64,000 nucleotides of DNA, taken from Sphingobium vermicomposti (GTDB lineage: Bacteria > Pseudomonadota > Alphaproteobacteria > Sphingomonadales > Sphingomonadaceae). Made by a program: the position numbers and the translations under genes. Under the pieces are notes generated by a model. It was not told where the DNA came from and did not search any database. It worked only from the letters and a program-made list of their open reading frames with translations. How positions within the stretch are numbered: the stretch's first letter is position 1; each line of letters starts with the position of its first letter. Positions 27,115 through 35,342 of this stretch are shown here, piece after piece. The DNA lies in contig NZ_JAASQR010000001.1 of NCBI RefSeq assembly GCF_011762025.1, positions 930,001-994,000 of the forward strand, given 5' to 3'.

Positions 27115-27708
27115 ATGGATATTCGTGTTTCCGGGCATCAGGTCGACACGGGCGACGCGCTCAAGCAGCATGTCTGGACTCGGCTGGAGACGATGGCTGA
27201 GAAATATTTCGCTCGCACGATTTCCGCTCATGTCACGTTCCGACCCGCTCCCCATGGAGCCTTTCATTGCGATATCGTCTGTCATGTCATGACCGGCCTG
27301 ATCCTGAAGGGTTCAGGAGAGGCGCAGGAGGCCCATCCCGCTTTCGACCAGGCGGCTGAGAGGATTGAAAGGCAGCTAACCCGCTATTTGCGCCGGTTGA
27401 AGGACCGGCATCAGCAGGCCGTTGCGGCCGAGGCCCAGCGCGCCAATGGATTTGAGCTTAATGGCCTGGATGGGGCCGGCTACACGATTTTCGCAGGAGC
27501 GCAGGAAGAGGAAGAACCTGCCGACGCGCCCCTGATCGTGGCGGAGACGCGCGTGGACATTCCCGAAGCGAGCGTGTCCGATGCGGTGATGATGCTGGAC
27601 CTGCGCAACACCAACGCATTGCTGTTCCGAAACGCAGGAACGGCGGCCTATAATATGGTTTATCGCCGCCAGGATGGCACGATCGGTTGGGTTGAACCAA
27701 GCGCCTGA
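27115..27708 (+). CDS. hpf: Long-form ribosome hibernation promoting factor (HPF)
   Basis: Binds the decoding site of idle ribosomes and joins them into 100S dimers. 197 residues, which fits the long HPF class with an N-terminal S30AE domain (MDIRVSGHQVDTGDALKQHV to about residue 100) and a C-terminal dimerisation domain. The latter contains LRNTNALLFRNAGTAAYNMVYRRQDGTI split over residues 160-190. The two are joined by an acidic linker. The ATG at 27115 has AAGGAGAAG upstream, so an earlier in-frame start at 27076 is not needed. Followed by ptsN, a pairing that recalls the hpf-ptsN order of rpoN operons in other proteobacteria. Confidence 0.94.
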   Translation: MDIRVSGHQVDTGDALKQHVWTRLETMAEKYFARTISAHVTFRPAPHGAFHCDIVCHVMTGLILKGSGEAQEAHPAFDQAAERIERQLTRYLRRLKDRHQQAVAAEAQRANGFELNGLDGAGYTIFAGAQEEEEPADAPLIVAETRVDIPEASVSDAVMMLDLRNTNALLFRNAGTAAYNMVYRRQDGTIGWVEPSA

Positions 27709-27837
27709 CCTGGCATGCCCGTCCCTGGGCCGCCGGTTGACCTTGGTCAGCAGGCGGCTTATGGGGCCGGGCTTCACATTTCCGAGTGACGCGCAATCTG
27801 ATGAATCCGGGCGCGGCTCGGCTGTTCCGGGTTGGTC

Positions 27838-28305
27838 ATGGTCCATTTCGCCGATATCCTCGCGCCTGACGCACTTGCCACCGACCTTTCGGTCAATGGC
27901 AAGAGGGCGCTTTTCCAGAAGTTGGGGCAGCTGGCTGCGACCGCCTATGGATTGGACCCGGTGACGGTGGCGGACGCTCTGTTCGAACGCGAACGGCTTG
28001 GCTCCACCGGCTTTGGTGGGGGAGTCGCCATCCCTCATGCTAAGATTCCGGGCCTTGAACGGATGCGCGGCGTGGTTGCGCTGCTCGACCCGGTGATGCC
28101 GTTCGATGCCGTCGATGACGCGCCGGTCGATATCGTCTTTGCCCTGTTGTCCCCGGTGGACAGCGGCGCCGAACATCTCAAGACGCTGGCCCGCGTGTCG
28201 CGTTATCTGCGGGAAGAAGGCCATGTGGCCCGGTTGCGCGGGGCCAATTCCTCAGAGGCGTTGCATGCGCTGCTGGCCGGGGGCGAGGCGCGTGACGCGG
28301 CCTGA
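27838..28305 (+). CDS. ptsN: Nitrogen-regulatory PTS EIIA protein (EIIA-Ntr)
   Basis: Phospho-acceptor of the regulatory PTS, which controls potassium, nitrogen and stringent responses rather than sugar uptake. 155 residues. The phosphorylated His lies at about 67 in GGVAIPHAKIPGL, the defining motif. Upstream ERERLGSTGFG and downstream DAPVDIVFALLSP are also typical. A TTG two codons earlier (27832) is an alternative start. The 3' end overlaps the next gene by 14 bases. Confidence 0.95.
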   Translation: MVHFADILAPDALATDLSVNGKRALFQKLGQLAATAYGLDPVTVADALFERERLGSTGFGGGVAIPHAKIPGLERMRGVVALLDPVMPFDAVDDAPVDIVFALLSPVDSGAEHLKTLARVSRYLREEGHVARLRGANSSEALHALLAGGEARDAA

Positions 28306-28762
28306 CGCGGCGGCCATTCCCAGCGGCGAAGCGGCGCATTTCCGCGCATTGGAACATCTGTATCAGTCCGCGCCGATCAACAAGCTGTTCAAGTCGGAGC
28401 TTGTCATCACGCAGGCCGGTCATTCGGTGATCGAATTCGACGTCGATGAAAGCCAGTTTCACGCCGCTGGCGCGATCCATGGCACAGTCTACTTCAAGAT
28501 GCTGGACGATGCGGCCTTCTATGCCGCCAACAGCCTGGTCAGCGACCGTTTCCTGCTGACCACCGCGTTCAACCTGCTGTTCACCCGCCCCATCGGCCCG
28601 GGCCGGATTCGCGCCGAAGGGCGATGGATCAGCGGCAAGCGCCGAGTCTTTGTCGCCGAAGCGAGCCTGATCGACATGGAAGGGGAGGAAGTGGGACGCG
28701 GGACCGGGACATTCATGCGGTCGCAATTCCCGCTATCCTCCTTGCCGGGCTATGCAGCCTGA
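28292..28762 (+). CDS. PaaI-type hotdog-fold thioesterase
   Basis: 156 residues starting at a GTG inside the last codons of ptsN. The single hotdog domain shows AGAIHGTVYFKMLDDAAFYAAN, matching the HGG-type active-site loop of PaaI/YigI acyl-CoA thioesterases. Here the second Gly is a Thr (HGT), with the catalytic acidic residue in LDDAA. A later GPGRIRAEGRWISGKRRVFVAEASL strand pair is standard. Substrate unknown. Overlap with both neighbours (14 bases before, 11 after) suggests co-translation. Confidence 0.82.
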   Translation: MTRPDAAAIPSGEAAHFRALEHLYQSAPINKLFKSELVITQAGHSVIEFDVDESQFHAAGAIHGTVYFKMLDDAAFYAANSLVSDRFLLTTAFNLLFTRPIGPGRIRAEGRWISGKRRVFVAEASLIDMEGEEVGRGTGTFMRSQFPLSSLPGYAA

Positions 28763-29090
28763 CCGGCTGACCAGCGCGCTGCTGATCGGCGTGCTGGTGC
28801 GTCGGGCCGCCGCCGCTGGAGGCTTTGCCACAGTGCTGGTGAAGGGGGACGAGATAAGCGGCGTCATCCTGGTCCAGGCGGTTGAAAAGGGGCAGGAATC
28901 TGGACTTTTCGAGCGGGTTTCCGACTGGGACGGGGGCTACCGCCTGACCCGTTGTGGACCCGACCCGGCAGATGGCGGCGAAGCACTGTCCCAATATATT
29001 GAGCGTCGCCGCAAGTCGGACCCCGACCTGTGGATCATTGAACTCGATATCGCGGATGCGGAACGGTTCGCCGCTGAAACGATCTGCTGA
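28752..29090 (+). CDS. DUF1491 family protein
   Basis: 112 residues matching the alphaproteobacterial DUF1491 family: an N-terminal RLTSALLIGVLVRRAAAAGG, then VLVKGDEISGVILVQ and the C-terminal DPDLWIIELDIADAERF. No catalytic motif, signal peptide or membrane segment is seen. Function unknown in the literature I know. It begins inside the end of the thioesterase gene and is followed by a 176-base gap before the cell wall hydrolase, where no further gene is evident. Confidence 0.85.
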   Translation: MQPDRLTSALLIGVLVRRAAAAGGFATVLVKGDEISGVILVQAVEKGQESGLFERVSDWDGGYRLTRCGPDPADGGEALSQYIERRRKSDPDLWIIELDIADAERFAAETIC

Positions 29091-29266
29091 TCGTTGACTC
29101 TTTTCGCGCGGGAGGGCACTGGCCCCGCACGCTGAACGCGCAGGTTGCCGTTTTCGCCCGTGGGGGGCGGGCATGGTAAACACGCAGACGGGGGGCGGCC
29201 TGACGTCGATGCGAGTAAGGTTTTACGCGACGTCCCTGGCCAAGAACCGCACGTTTTTGAGACGTA

Positions 29267-29917
29267 ATGAGTTACCGTTTGAAGGCCGCGATTGCCGCGG
29301 CGTTTGCCTTGTCCGCCAGTGCGGCGGTCACCGCAGCCGATATGTCGAGCGCCAGTGAAGCAGCTCCTTCGGCCCATATGCTCCCAGCTATTTCAGAGCT
29401 GAATGCAGCTCCGTCGACGGCCACCAAGCCCGACGTTATTTTCGCCGCGCCGCGCGAAGTCGCGCAGCCGCTGGCCCCCCTTTCCGACAGCGCCGATATT
29501 CAGGCGGACAATCTGGCCGCACTGGTCAGCGCCCATGGGGACGCAGAAACGCTCGATGGCGACATGAAGTGCCTTGCCGGAGCGGTTTATTTCGAATCGA
29601 AGGGCGAAAGCCTGGAAGGTCAGCTGGCCGTGGCGCGTGTCGTTATCAATCGCGCCAAGTCGGGCCGTTTCGCCAGCAGCCTGTGCGGCGTCGTCTATCA
29701 GCCCGGTCAGTTCAGCTTTGTGCGTGGCCGTGGCATGCCCGCCATCCCGACGGCGAGCCAGAGCTGGCGCCGTGCGGTGGCCATTGCCCAGATCGCCATG
29801 AAAGACGCCTGGGACAGCCAGGCGGAAGGCGCTCTCTTCTTCCACGCGCGCCGCGTGTCGCCCGGTTGGGGCAAGGCCAAGCTGGCTGCGATCGACAACC
29901 ATATTTTCTATCGCTGA
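29267..29917 (+). CDS. SleB-like cell wall hydrolase
   Basis: 216 residues. An N-terminal signal peptide (LKAAIAAAFALSASAAVTAA) precedes a low-complexity Ala/Ser/Pro linker. A hydrolase_2 (SleB/CwlJ) domain runs from about residue 100 to the end: CLAGAVYFESKGESLEGQLA with the catalytic Glu, VARVVINRAKSG, and VYQPGQFSFV. Such proteins are lytic transglycosylase-like enzymes that cut peptidoglycan glycan strands; in Gram-negatives they act in the periplasm. The gene ends at a strong intrinsic terminator (29941-29981), which closes the rightward cluster that begins at the origin. Confidence 0.9.
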   Translation: MSYRLKAAIAAAFALSASAAVTAADMSSASEAAPSAHMLPAISELNAAPSTATKPDVIFAAPREVAQPLAPLSDSADIQADNLAALVSAHGDAETLDGDMKCLAGAVYFESKGESLEGQLAVARVVINRAKSGRFASSLCGVVYQPGQFSFVRGRGMPAIPTASQSWRRAVAIAQIAMKDAWDSQAEGALFFHARRVSPGWGKAKLAAIDNHIFYR

Positions 29918-29940
29918 TCCTTACGAGGCAGCCGATTTAA

Positions 29941-29981
29941 AAAAGGCCGGTTCGGGACATGCCGAATCGGCCTTTTCTTTT
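29941..29981 (+). terminator. Rho-independent terminator
   Basis: AAAAAGGCCGGTTCGG pairs with CCGAATCGGCCTTTT around a short GACAT loop and is followed by a T-rich tail CTTTTG. The A-rich left flank means it could work in both directions. It separates the cell wall hydrolase gene from mmcB. Confidence 0.85.
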
Positions 29982-30008
29982 GTTCCCTTCCTGTTCTAAG
30001 ATACGGCG

Positions 30009-30512
30009 ATGACCGCACTGGCATCTTCCTCATCCGACGGCTGTTCGCCGTTGACGCACGGCACTGCGCTCGCGGTTGCGCGTGGCACTTTGCGGCTGTT
30101 TTTTCGGCACGACATGAGCGGGATATTGGAAGTGCCGCTGCCCAACGGCAGGCGGGCGGACATCATGGCGCTCGACAGCGCCGGTCGAATCACCATCGTC
30201 GAAATCAAATGCAGTCGCGCGGACCTGCTGGGCGACATGAAGTGGCCCGAATATTTCGATTTTTGCGACCGGTTCTTCTGGGCGGTTCCGGCGGGATTCG
30301 ATCTGTCGCCCTTTGACAGCGAAGCGCTGTGGCCGGATCGCACCGGGCTGATCGTGGCCGATCAATATGATGCCGAACTGCTGCGCCCAGCGCCTGCCGA
30401 GCCGCTGGCGGCTGCGCGGCGCAAGGCGGAAACATTACGCTTTGCCCGGCGCGCGGCGCGGCGGCTGACCGCGATTGCCGACCCGGACCATGCGGCTGAG
30501 TTGGGGTGGTGA
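30009..30512 (+). CDS. mmcB: MmcB-family DNA repair protein
   Basis: 167 residues matching MmcB, an alphaproteobacterial SOS-linked protein (Pfam DUF domain PF06319) with a nuclease-like fold. The core PLPNGRRADIMALDSAGRITIVEIKCSRADLLGD contains the D...E-x-K arrangement of PD-(D/E)xK nucleases. In Caulobacter the protein has been linked to mitomycin C resistance and the ImuB polymerase. A Lys and Arg-rich tail (RRKAETLRFARRAARR) ends the chain. It stands alone after the terminator, with a repeat element downstream. Confidence 0.85.
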   Translation: MTALASSSSDGCSPLTHGTALAVARGTLRLFFRHDMSGILEVPLPNGRRADIMALDSAGRITIVEIKCSRADLLGDMKWPEYFDFCDRFFWAVPAGFDLSPFDSEALWPDRTGLIVADQYDAELLRPAPAEPLAAARRKAETLRFARRAARRLTAIADPDHAAELGW

Positions 30513-30635
30513 AGGCGGATCACCAGAGCAGCGAGCGCTAGATCGAGATCATTTCTTGGGTTTGCCGGGAGCCTGTCGATGGCGATAGCCAGCGGCGCTG
30601 CGTGTTCGGGTGTTGCGCGTGAGAAGGAAAAAGAA

Positions 30636-30665
30636 GGGCCCTTCGACAGGCTCAGGGCGAACGGG
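30636..30665. repeat. Intergenic palindromic repeat, copy 2
   Basis: GGGCCCTTCGACAGGCTCAG followed by GGCGAACGGG. CCCT and AGGG form the stem. It lies between convergent mmcB and a small leftward gene, inside a 198-base gap with nothing else recognisable. Confidence 0.85.
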
Positions 30666-30710
30666 ATGTAACTCCGCCCATATAATTGAATCGACGGCGG
30701 TTCTGATGGA

Positions 30711-30950
30711 TCAGTAGGGGCGCTTGCCCCAATATTCGTCTGCCAGGCATCGCCCCAGCGCAGTCGATCCCTGCCGCGCTGCGGTGCGCGCCATATGTTT
30801 GCGAATTTCGTAGCTGCTCGATCCCAGCGATGAACCGAAGGTGTCGATTGCCTTGGCCACAGGATCGCGGTCAGTCGCGGTATAGGGTTTGAAGATGTTG
30901 CCGAGCGCCTGTTCCCAGGCTTTCTCCATCTGGATGCGTTTGCCTTCCAT
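30711..30950 (-). CDS. Small hypothetical protein
   Basis: 79 residues, start ATG with a good AGAGGAAGG upstream; an extension to 31055 adds unlikely residues. The protein is hydrophilic and slightly basic, predicted helical, with no signal peptide, membrane segment or Cys cluster. Its most distinctive part is EKAWEQALGNIFKPYTATD at the start and ARQGSTALGRCLADEYWGKR at the end. I do not recognise the family. Coding is supported by the ribosome binding site and the codon usage, which is like that of its neighbours. It is bracketed by two copies of the intergenic repeat. Confidence 0.6.
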   Translation of the reverse strand: MEGKRIQMEKAWEQALGNIFKPYTATDRDPVAKAIDTFGSSLGSSSYEIRKHMARTAARQGSTALGRCLADEYWGKRPY

Positions 30951-31143
30951 CGCCTTCCTCTTCGCGCAAGGGACAGGGTCATAAGATGGTGAGACGTGCG
31001 CGCTTGGACAAGGGGTTGGGAAGGTTTTGAGGGGAGTGTGGTTAAGCGGAATCACTTCCTCCGTTCACTGTATGCCTGCCGGCCCGAAGCGCGGCGATGG
31101 CCAACTGCTTATCGCTTCAGGCTACGCATCAGAAGAAAGAGAA

Positions 31144-31170
31144 GGCTTCGACAAGCTCAGCCCGAACGGG
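31144..31170. repeat. Intergenic palindromic repeat, copy 3
   Basis: GGCTTCGACAAGCTCAGCCC followed by GAACGGG. Compared with copy 2 both stem arms changed together (GGCT/AGCC instead of CCCT/AGGG), a compensatory change that preserves the hairpin. A tail TTTAACGCTCGTTGCTCTA follows and is shared with the copy at 62313. The rest of the 31-kb gap (30951-31244) holds nothing else recognisable. Confidence 0.85.
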
Positions 31171-31244
31171 ATGAGTCCGATTTAACGCTCGTTGCTCTAG
31201 CGGGCGGGAGAGCCGTTGAGACACGTCCCCCGCTATCGCCAGAA

Positions 31245-31868
31245 TCAGAATATCGGGCCTTGGACCGGGCCCTTGGGCGCGGGCTTGCTTGTGGCGGCGC
31301 TCAACGCTTCCTCAAGCCCGGCGGTGCGGCCATCGCGCTTTGCATAGTCGCGGGCCGACATGCCTGCCAGCGTGTCGCGCCGGTCGGGATCGGCACCCTG
31401 AGCAATGAGCAGCCGGGTCAGCCCGATATCGCGCAACTGGACCGCCCGGATCAGGGGCGTTTCACCACTGCCATTGGTCTTGTCGATTTGCGCGCCATGG
31501 GCCAGCAGGGTGCGGACGCCATCTTCGAACCGGGACTGCACCGCATCCATCAAGGGCGTGTTGCCGTCCCTGTCGGCGATATTGGGATTGGCCCCCTTGC
31601 CCAGCAGGAAACCGAGCCAGGTGGCGTCCCGCCGCGCGATCACCAGATGGAGCGCGGTTTCACCGCTGGTGACATCGCGGCTGTTGATGACCGTCGAGCC
31701 GGGTTTCTGGATCAGGTCCGTCGCCTTTTGGCCGTCGGCATCCTTCACCGCCTTGAGGAAATTGTAATTGTCGGAAAACTGCGCCTGTGCAGCGACCGGA
31801 GAAAGCAGCGCCAGCGCCAGGGCGGCGGCGCGGCCCATGCCAATCCAATGCGAAAAACGTCCTGTCAT
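31245..31868 (-). CDS. Exported ankyrin-repeat protein
   Basis: 207 residues. A signal peptide (AAALALALLSPVAAQA, cleaved before QFSDNYN) is followed by three to four ankyrin repeats. The clear ones are SGETALHLVIARRDATWLGF, DGNTPLMDAVQSRFEDGVRT and GETPLIRAVQLRDIGLTRLL, each with the helical TPL or TAL start. A Pro-rich C-terminal tail ends the protein. Such small periplasmic ankyrin proteins serve as protein-binding adapters; no partner is evident. It is divergent from the SCO1 gene. Confidence 0.88.
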   Translation of the reverse strand: MTGRFSHWIGMGRAAALALALLSPVAAQAQFSDNYNFLKAVKDADGQKATDLIQKPGSTVINSRDVTSGETALHLVIARRDATWLGFLLGKGANPNIADRDGNTPLMDAVQSRFEDGVRTLLAHGAQIDKTNGSGETPLIRAVQLRDIGLTRLLIAQGADPDRRDTLAGMSARDYAKRDGRTAGLEEALSAATSKPAPKGPVQGPIF

Positions 31869-31915
31869 CGTCCTGATAGCCCCGTTGGGATTTGCAAAAG
31901 AAGGGATAGCAGGGC

Positions 31916-32569
31916 ATGGCTGGCGGCGCCATGAACAAAGCGCTTATCCCGCTCGCCCTGTCCCTTGCCGCCGTGGTGAGCGCCTGCAATATCGGGGGCG
32001 GAGACGCCGCCAACGGCAGCCAGAGCGCGCCGGGCGATCTGGCCGGAGCGCGGATCGGCGCGCCCTTTACCCTGACCAATCAGGACGGCGCGAAGGTCAG
32101 CTGGGACGATTTCAAGGGCAAATACCGGCTGGTCTATTTCGGTTACACCTATTGCCCCGACGTCTGCCCTGTGGACTTGCAGCGCATCATGCAGGCCTTT
32201 GGCCGGTTTGAAAAAATGGACCCCGCGCGCGCTGCCAAGGTGCAGCCGGTCTTTATCAGCCTGGACCCTGAACGTGATACGCCAGCGGTTATGAAAACCT
32301 ATGTTGCCGCTTTTCATCCGCGGCTGATGGGTCTGACCGGCAGCACGGACGAAATTGCCAAGGTGGCGAAGGATTTCGTCGTGGTTTACGGCAAGGAAGA
32401 GGCCAAGGGCGCGAGCGACTATCTGGTCAGCCACAGTCGCACGCCCTATCTGTTTGGCCCGGACGGTGAACCGGTGGCGCTGGTGCCGGTGGACGACCCC
32501 GCAACGCCGGACAAGGATGAAGGCGGGCTGGACGCGGTGCTGGCCTTCCTGGAAAAATGGGTCAAGTGA
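31916..32569 (+). CDS. SCO1/SenC copper-chaperone lipoprotein
   Basis: Copper delivery or thiol-disulfide reduction at the CuA centre of cytochrome c oxidase. 217 residues. A type II signal peptide leads to the lipobox VVSAC with Cys24, so the mature protein is membrane-anchored. The thioredoxin-like domain has CPDVCP (C80, C84) and the copper-ligand His at about 173 (SHSRTPYLF), all three SCO metal ligands. VFISLDPERDTP is typical. An in-frame ATG 15 bases later is also possible. The ycgN-like gene follows 3 bases later. No oxidase genes lie in the window. Confidence 0.93.
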   Translation: MAGGAMNKALIPLALSLAAVVSACNIGGGDAANGSQSAPGDLAGARIGAPFTLTNQDGAKVSWDDFKGKYRLVYFGYTYCPDVCPVDLQRIMQAFGRFEKMDPARAAKVQPVFISLDPERDTPAVMKTYVAAFHPRLMGLTGSTDEIAKVAKDFVVVYGKEEAKGASDYLVSHSRTPYLFGPDGEPVALVPVDDPATPDKDEGGLDAVLAFLEKWVK

Positions 32570-32572
32570 CAG

Positions 32573-32998
32573 TTGGATTTCTGGGAAAAGCCTCTTGATC
32601 AGTTGGACCGCGCACAGTGGGAAGCGCTGTGCGACGGGTGCGGCAAATGTTGCCTGCACAAGGCCGAGGATGAGGATAGCGGCCGCATCTATCCCACCAA
32701 TGTCGCCTGCAAGCTGCTGGACCGCCACAGCGGGCTGTGTTCCAACTATAAGGATCGCCGCCGCTTCGTTCCCGACTGCGTCCGCCTGACGCCGCAGAAG
32801 GTGAAGACTTTAAGCTGGCTGCCGCGCACCTGCGCCTATCGGCTGCGGGAAGAGGGCCAGCCACTACCGGAATGGCATTATCTGATCAGCGGCGACCGGG
32901 AAGCGGTGCATCGCGCCCGCCAGTCGGTGCGGGGCTGGACCGTGGCCGAAGCGGATGCGGGCGACTGGGAAAATCATCTTGTCGATCGGGAAATCTGA
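32573..32998 (+). CDS. YcgN-family cysteine-cluster protein
   Basis: 141 residues of the YcgN (UPF0260) family, with the N-terminal signature WEALCDGCGKCCLHK and further Cys at about 46, 56, 69 and 87. This pattern is expected to bind iron-sulfur clusters or zinc; function is not established. The start is a TTG 3 bases after the SCO1 stop, with no nearby ATG giving a family-like N-terminus. The following metalloprotease frame starts inside its last 44 bases. Confidence 0.9.
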   Translation: MDFWEKPLDQLDRAQWEALCDGCGKCCLHKAEDEDSGRIYPTNVACKLLDRHSGLCSNYKDRRRFVPDCVRLTPQKVKTLSWLPRTCAYRLREEGQPLPEWHYLISGDREAVHRARQSVRGWTVAEADAGDWENHLVDREI

Positions 32999-33689
32999 CG
33001 GCGCGATCCTGGTCGATGGCGTCAAGGTGCCGGTGCGCGTCCGCCGGTCGGCCAGGGCGAGGGCCTACCGGCTTTCACTGGACCGGACGCTGGGCGAATT
33101 GCGATTGTCCCTGCCCCTGCGCGCTGACATCAAGCGCGCCCTGGGCTGGGCGCAGGGGCATGAAGGCTGGGTTCGGACGCAATTGGCCGCGCAACCCGCC
33201 GCAGTGACGCTGGACGACGGCGAGACATTTCCGTTTGAGGGGCGCGACCTGACGATCTGCTGGACGGCGGGAACGTCGCGCAGCATCCGGGTGGAGGGCG
33301 ATCAACTGATGTTGGGCGGTGCAGCCGAATCCGTGCCGCAGCGGGTGGTTCGTTGGCTCAAGGCGCGGGCGCGGGCGGTGCTGGAGGTCGATACGCTGGC
33401 GATGGCGCAGGACCATGGACTGATCGTGACGTCGGTGGGGATTGGCGATCCGCGCAGTCGATGGGCCAGTTGCTCCTCCAGCGGCGGCATTCGCTACAGT
33501 TGGCGGCTGATCCTGTGCCCGCCCGACGTTCGCCGGGCGACCGTTGCCCATGAACTGGCGCATCTGCTGCATATGGACCATAGCCCGGCCTTCCATGCGG
33601 CCCATCAGCGCATATTGGGTGAGGACCCGCGACCCGCGCGCGCCTGGCTGCGGACGCATGGATCAGCGTTGCATCGCTTCACGGACTGA
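32955..33689 (+). CDS. YgjP/DUF45-type M48-like metallopeptidase
   Basis: Up to 244 residues. The C-terminal zinc-protease core has HELAH at about 199-203 followed by LLHMDHSPAFH, matching the YgjP-like (WLM/DUF45) family. Upstream GDPRSRWASCSSSGGIRYSWRL and LILCPPDVRRATVAHE are highly typical. No signal peptide; the protein is probably cytoplasmic. The start is uncertain: the listed ATG overlaps the ycgN-like gene by 44 bases, and a TTG at 32979 with GGGAAAA upstream would also fit. The substrate is unknown. Its 3' end overlaps trhO by 11 bases, convergently. Confidence 0.87.
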   Translation: MRATGKIILSIGKSDGAILVDGVKVPVRVRRSARARAYRLSLDRTLGELRLSLPLRADIKRALGWAQGHEGWVRTQLAAQPAAVTLDDGETFPFEGRDLTICWTAGTSRSIRVEGDQLMLGGAAESVPQRVVRWLKARARAVLEVDTLAMAQDHGLIVTSVGIGDPRSRWASCSSSGGIRYSWRLILCPPDVRRATVAHELAHLLHMDHSPAFHAAHQRILGEDPRPARAWLRTHGSALHRFTD

Positions 33690-34515
33690 TCGTGGGGTTA
33701 CGCCTCGGACAGGCATGGTCTTCGTCCAGGCGATGGGGAAGGCCGCAGGCACGGCAGAGGCCATGGCTGCCCGCTTTCAGGCCGTGACCCACCGCCACCC
33801 GTTCATCGAAGACATAGCATTCGCCCTGCCACCGGCTTTGGGATTCGGGCATTTCCTCAAGATAACGCAGGATGCCGCCGCGCAGATGATAGACATCGTC
33901 AAAGCCGCGCGCGCGGATCAGGGCGGTTGATTTTTCGCAGCGGATTCCCCCCGTGCAGAACATCGCGATCCGTGGCGTCCGGCCTTCGTCCCGCAGTTTT
34001 TCCGCAAAGCCATCGAACCAGGCGGGGAAATCGCGAAAGGAACGGGTGCCCGGATCGATGGCCCCGTCGAAGCTGCCGACCGACACTTCATAGGCGTTGC
34101 GCGTGTCGATGACGATGGTGTCGGGGTCGGCGATCAAGGCGTTCCATGCTTCGGGATCGAGATGGTGGCCGGCCTGGCTGGCGGGGTCCAGTTCCCCTGC
34201 GTCCAGCGTCACGATTTCGCGCTTCACCTTCACCTTCATGCGCGCAAAAGGCGCTTCCGCCCCCGTCGCATATTTGACGTCCAGTTCGGCGCAGCCGGGA
34301 AGCGTGCGGATATGCGCGATCAGGGCGGCGATGGCGTCTTCGCTGCCTGCCACGGTGCCGTTGATCCCTTCCTTTGCCAGGATCAGCGTGCCGCAGGTCT
34401 TCAGTTCGCCGCAGAGCACCCGCAATTGCTGCGCCAACTGATCAGGATCGGCAAAGGCGGCGAAACGGTACAGCGCGGCGATGGTGAAGGGCGCGGGGGT
34501 GAAGGGAGCGGGCAT
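33679..34515 (-). CDS. trhO: tRNA uridine(34) hydroxylase, rhodanese-like
   Basis: Forms 5-hydroxyuridine at the wobble position of certain tRNAs. 278 residues. An N-terminal UPF0176 domain begins with TIAALYRFAAFADPDQ and includes LILAKEGINGTVAGS. The rhodanese domain has IVIDTRNAYEVSVG and the active-site CTGGIRCEKS (Cys187). A C-terminal Cys/His-rich tail (CRACGLPHRL...CPRR) is likely a zinc ribbon. Starting at the ATG at 34515 removes a spurious extension across the divergent pdeM start. Divergent from pdeM with 64 bases between starts. Confidence 0.93.
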   Translation of the reverse strand: MPAPFTPAPFTIAALYRFAAFADPDQLAQQLRVLCGELKTCGTLILAKEGINGTVAGSEDAIAALIAHIRTLPGCAELDVKYATGAEAPFARMKVKVKREIVTLDAGELDPASQAGHHLDPEAWNALIADPDTIVIDTRNAYEVSVGSFDGAIDPGTRSFRDFPAWFDGFAEKLRDEGRTPRIAMFCTGGIRCEKSTALIRARGFDDVYHLRGGILRYLEEMPESQSRWQGECYVFDERVAVGHGLKAGSHGLCRACGLPHRLDEDHACPRRNPTISP

Positions 34516-34579
34516 GTCGGCCCCATAGCCGGTCTGCCTTCTTCTTGAAAGACGCGGCGCAAGCGCGCATAGGCGGACC

Positions 34580-35239
34580 ATGGTTCCCCTTTCGTTCGCA
34601 GGTCATGACTTTCTGGCGCTGCCTGAAGCCGCGCTCTTCTGGCCAGCGAAGCGGGCTTTGCTGGTGGCCGACCTCCATTTCGAAAAGGCGAGCTGGTTCG
34701 GGCGTTTCGGCCAGTTCCTGCCGCCCCATGACAGCCAGGCGACGCTGGACCTGATCGCCACGCTGGTCGAGCGGACCGGCGCGCAATCGGTCTGGTCGCT
34801 GGGCGACAGTTTTCATGATGCGGATGGTCCGGCGCGCTTGCCCCGAAAAGCGCGGGAGCGGCTGGCGGCGCTGACCGGGCGGGTCGACTGGCTGTGGATC
34901 ACGGGCAATCATGACGTCGGCATGACGGACGTGCCCGGCGGGCGGCGGCTGGCGGAAGTGGAGATGGACGGCATCTGGTTGCGGCACGAAGCCGATCCCG
35001 CCGATGCGCGACCGGAAATTTCGGGCCATTTCCATCCAAAGCTGCGGCTGTCGCTGCGCGGGCGGCATGTGTCGCGGCGCTGCTTCGTGGGGTCGCCGTC
35101 CAAGCTGATTCTGCCTGCTTTAGGGGCACTGACCGGGGGGCTGGATGCTGGTCATGGCGAAATTCGCCGTGCGGTGGGGCCGGGCGCGACTGCCCTGGTG
35201 CCCCTTGCCGACCGGTTGCTCCGCTTTCCGCTCGCTTAG
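34580..35239 (+). CDS. pdeM: Ligase-associated DNA damage response endonuclease PdeM
   Basis: 219-residue metallophosphoesterase with all the metal motifs: DLHFEK (D31, H33), GDSFHD (around 75-80), GNHD (around 109-112) and GHFHPK (around 149-154). This pattern and length match PdeM, normally encoded with a DEXH helicase (Lhr), an exonuclease and an ATP-dependent DNA ligase. None of these partners is next to it here. The gene is bordered by trhO and a TonB receptor. The DNA-processing role is inferred from family annotation only. A simpler calcineurin-like phosphoesterase function is possible. Confidence 0.88.
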   Translation: MVPLSFAGHDFLALPEAALFWPAKRALLVADLHFEKASWFGRFGQFLPPHDSQATLDLIATLVERTGAQSVWSLGDSFHDADGPARLPRKARERLAALTGRVDWLWITGNHDVGMTDVPGGRRLAEVEMDGIWLRHEADPADARPEISGHFHPKLRLSLRGRHVSRRCFVGSPSKLILPALGALTGGLDAGHGEIRRAVGPGATALVPLADRLLRFPLA

Positions 35240-35342
35240 CGGATCGTTACGGAAAGCTGATTTAAACCTGTGCTATTTTAACAACGGTCATGGAGCATTC
35301 GGCCCTGCCATGAGCAATAAGGGGCAGAAAGCTTTGGCTTGC

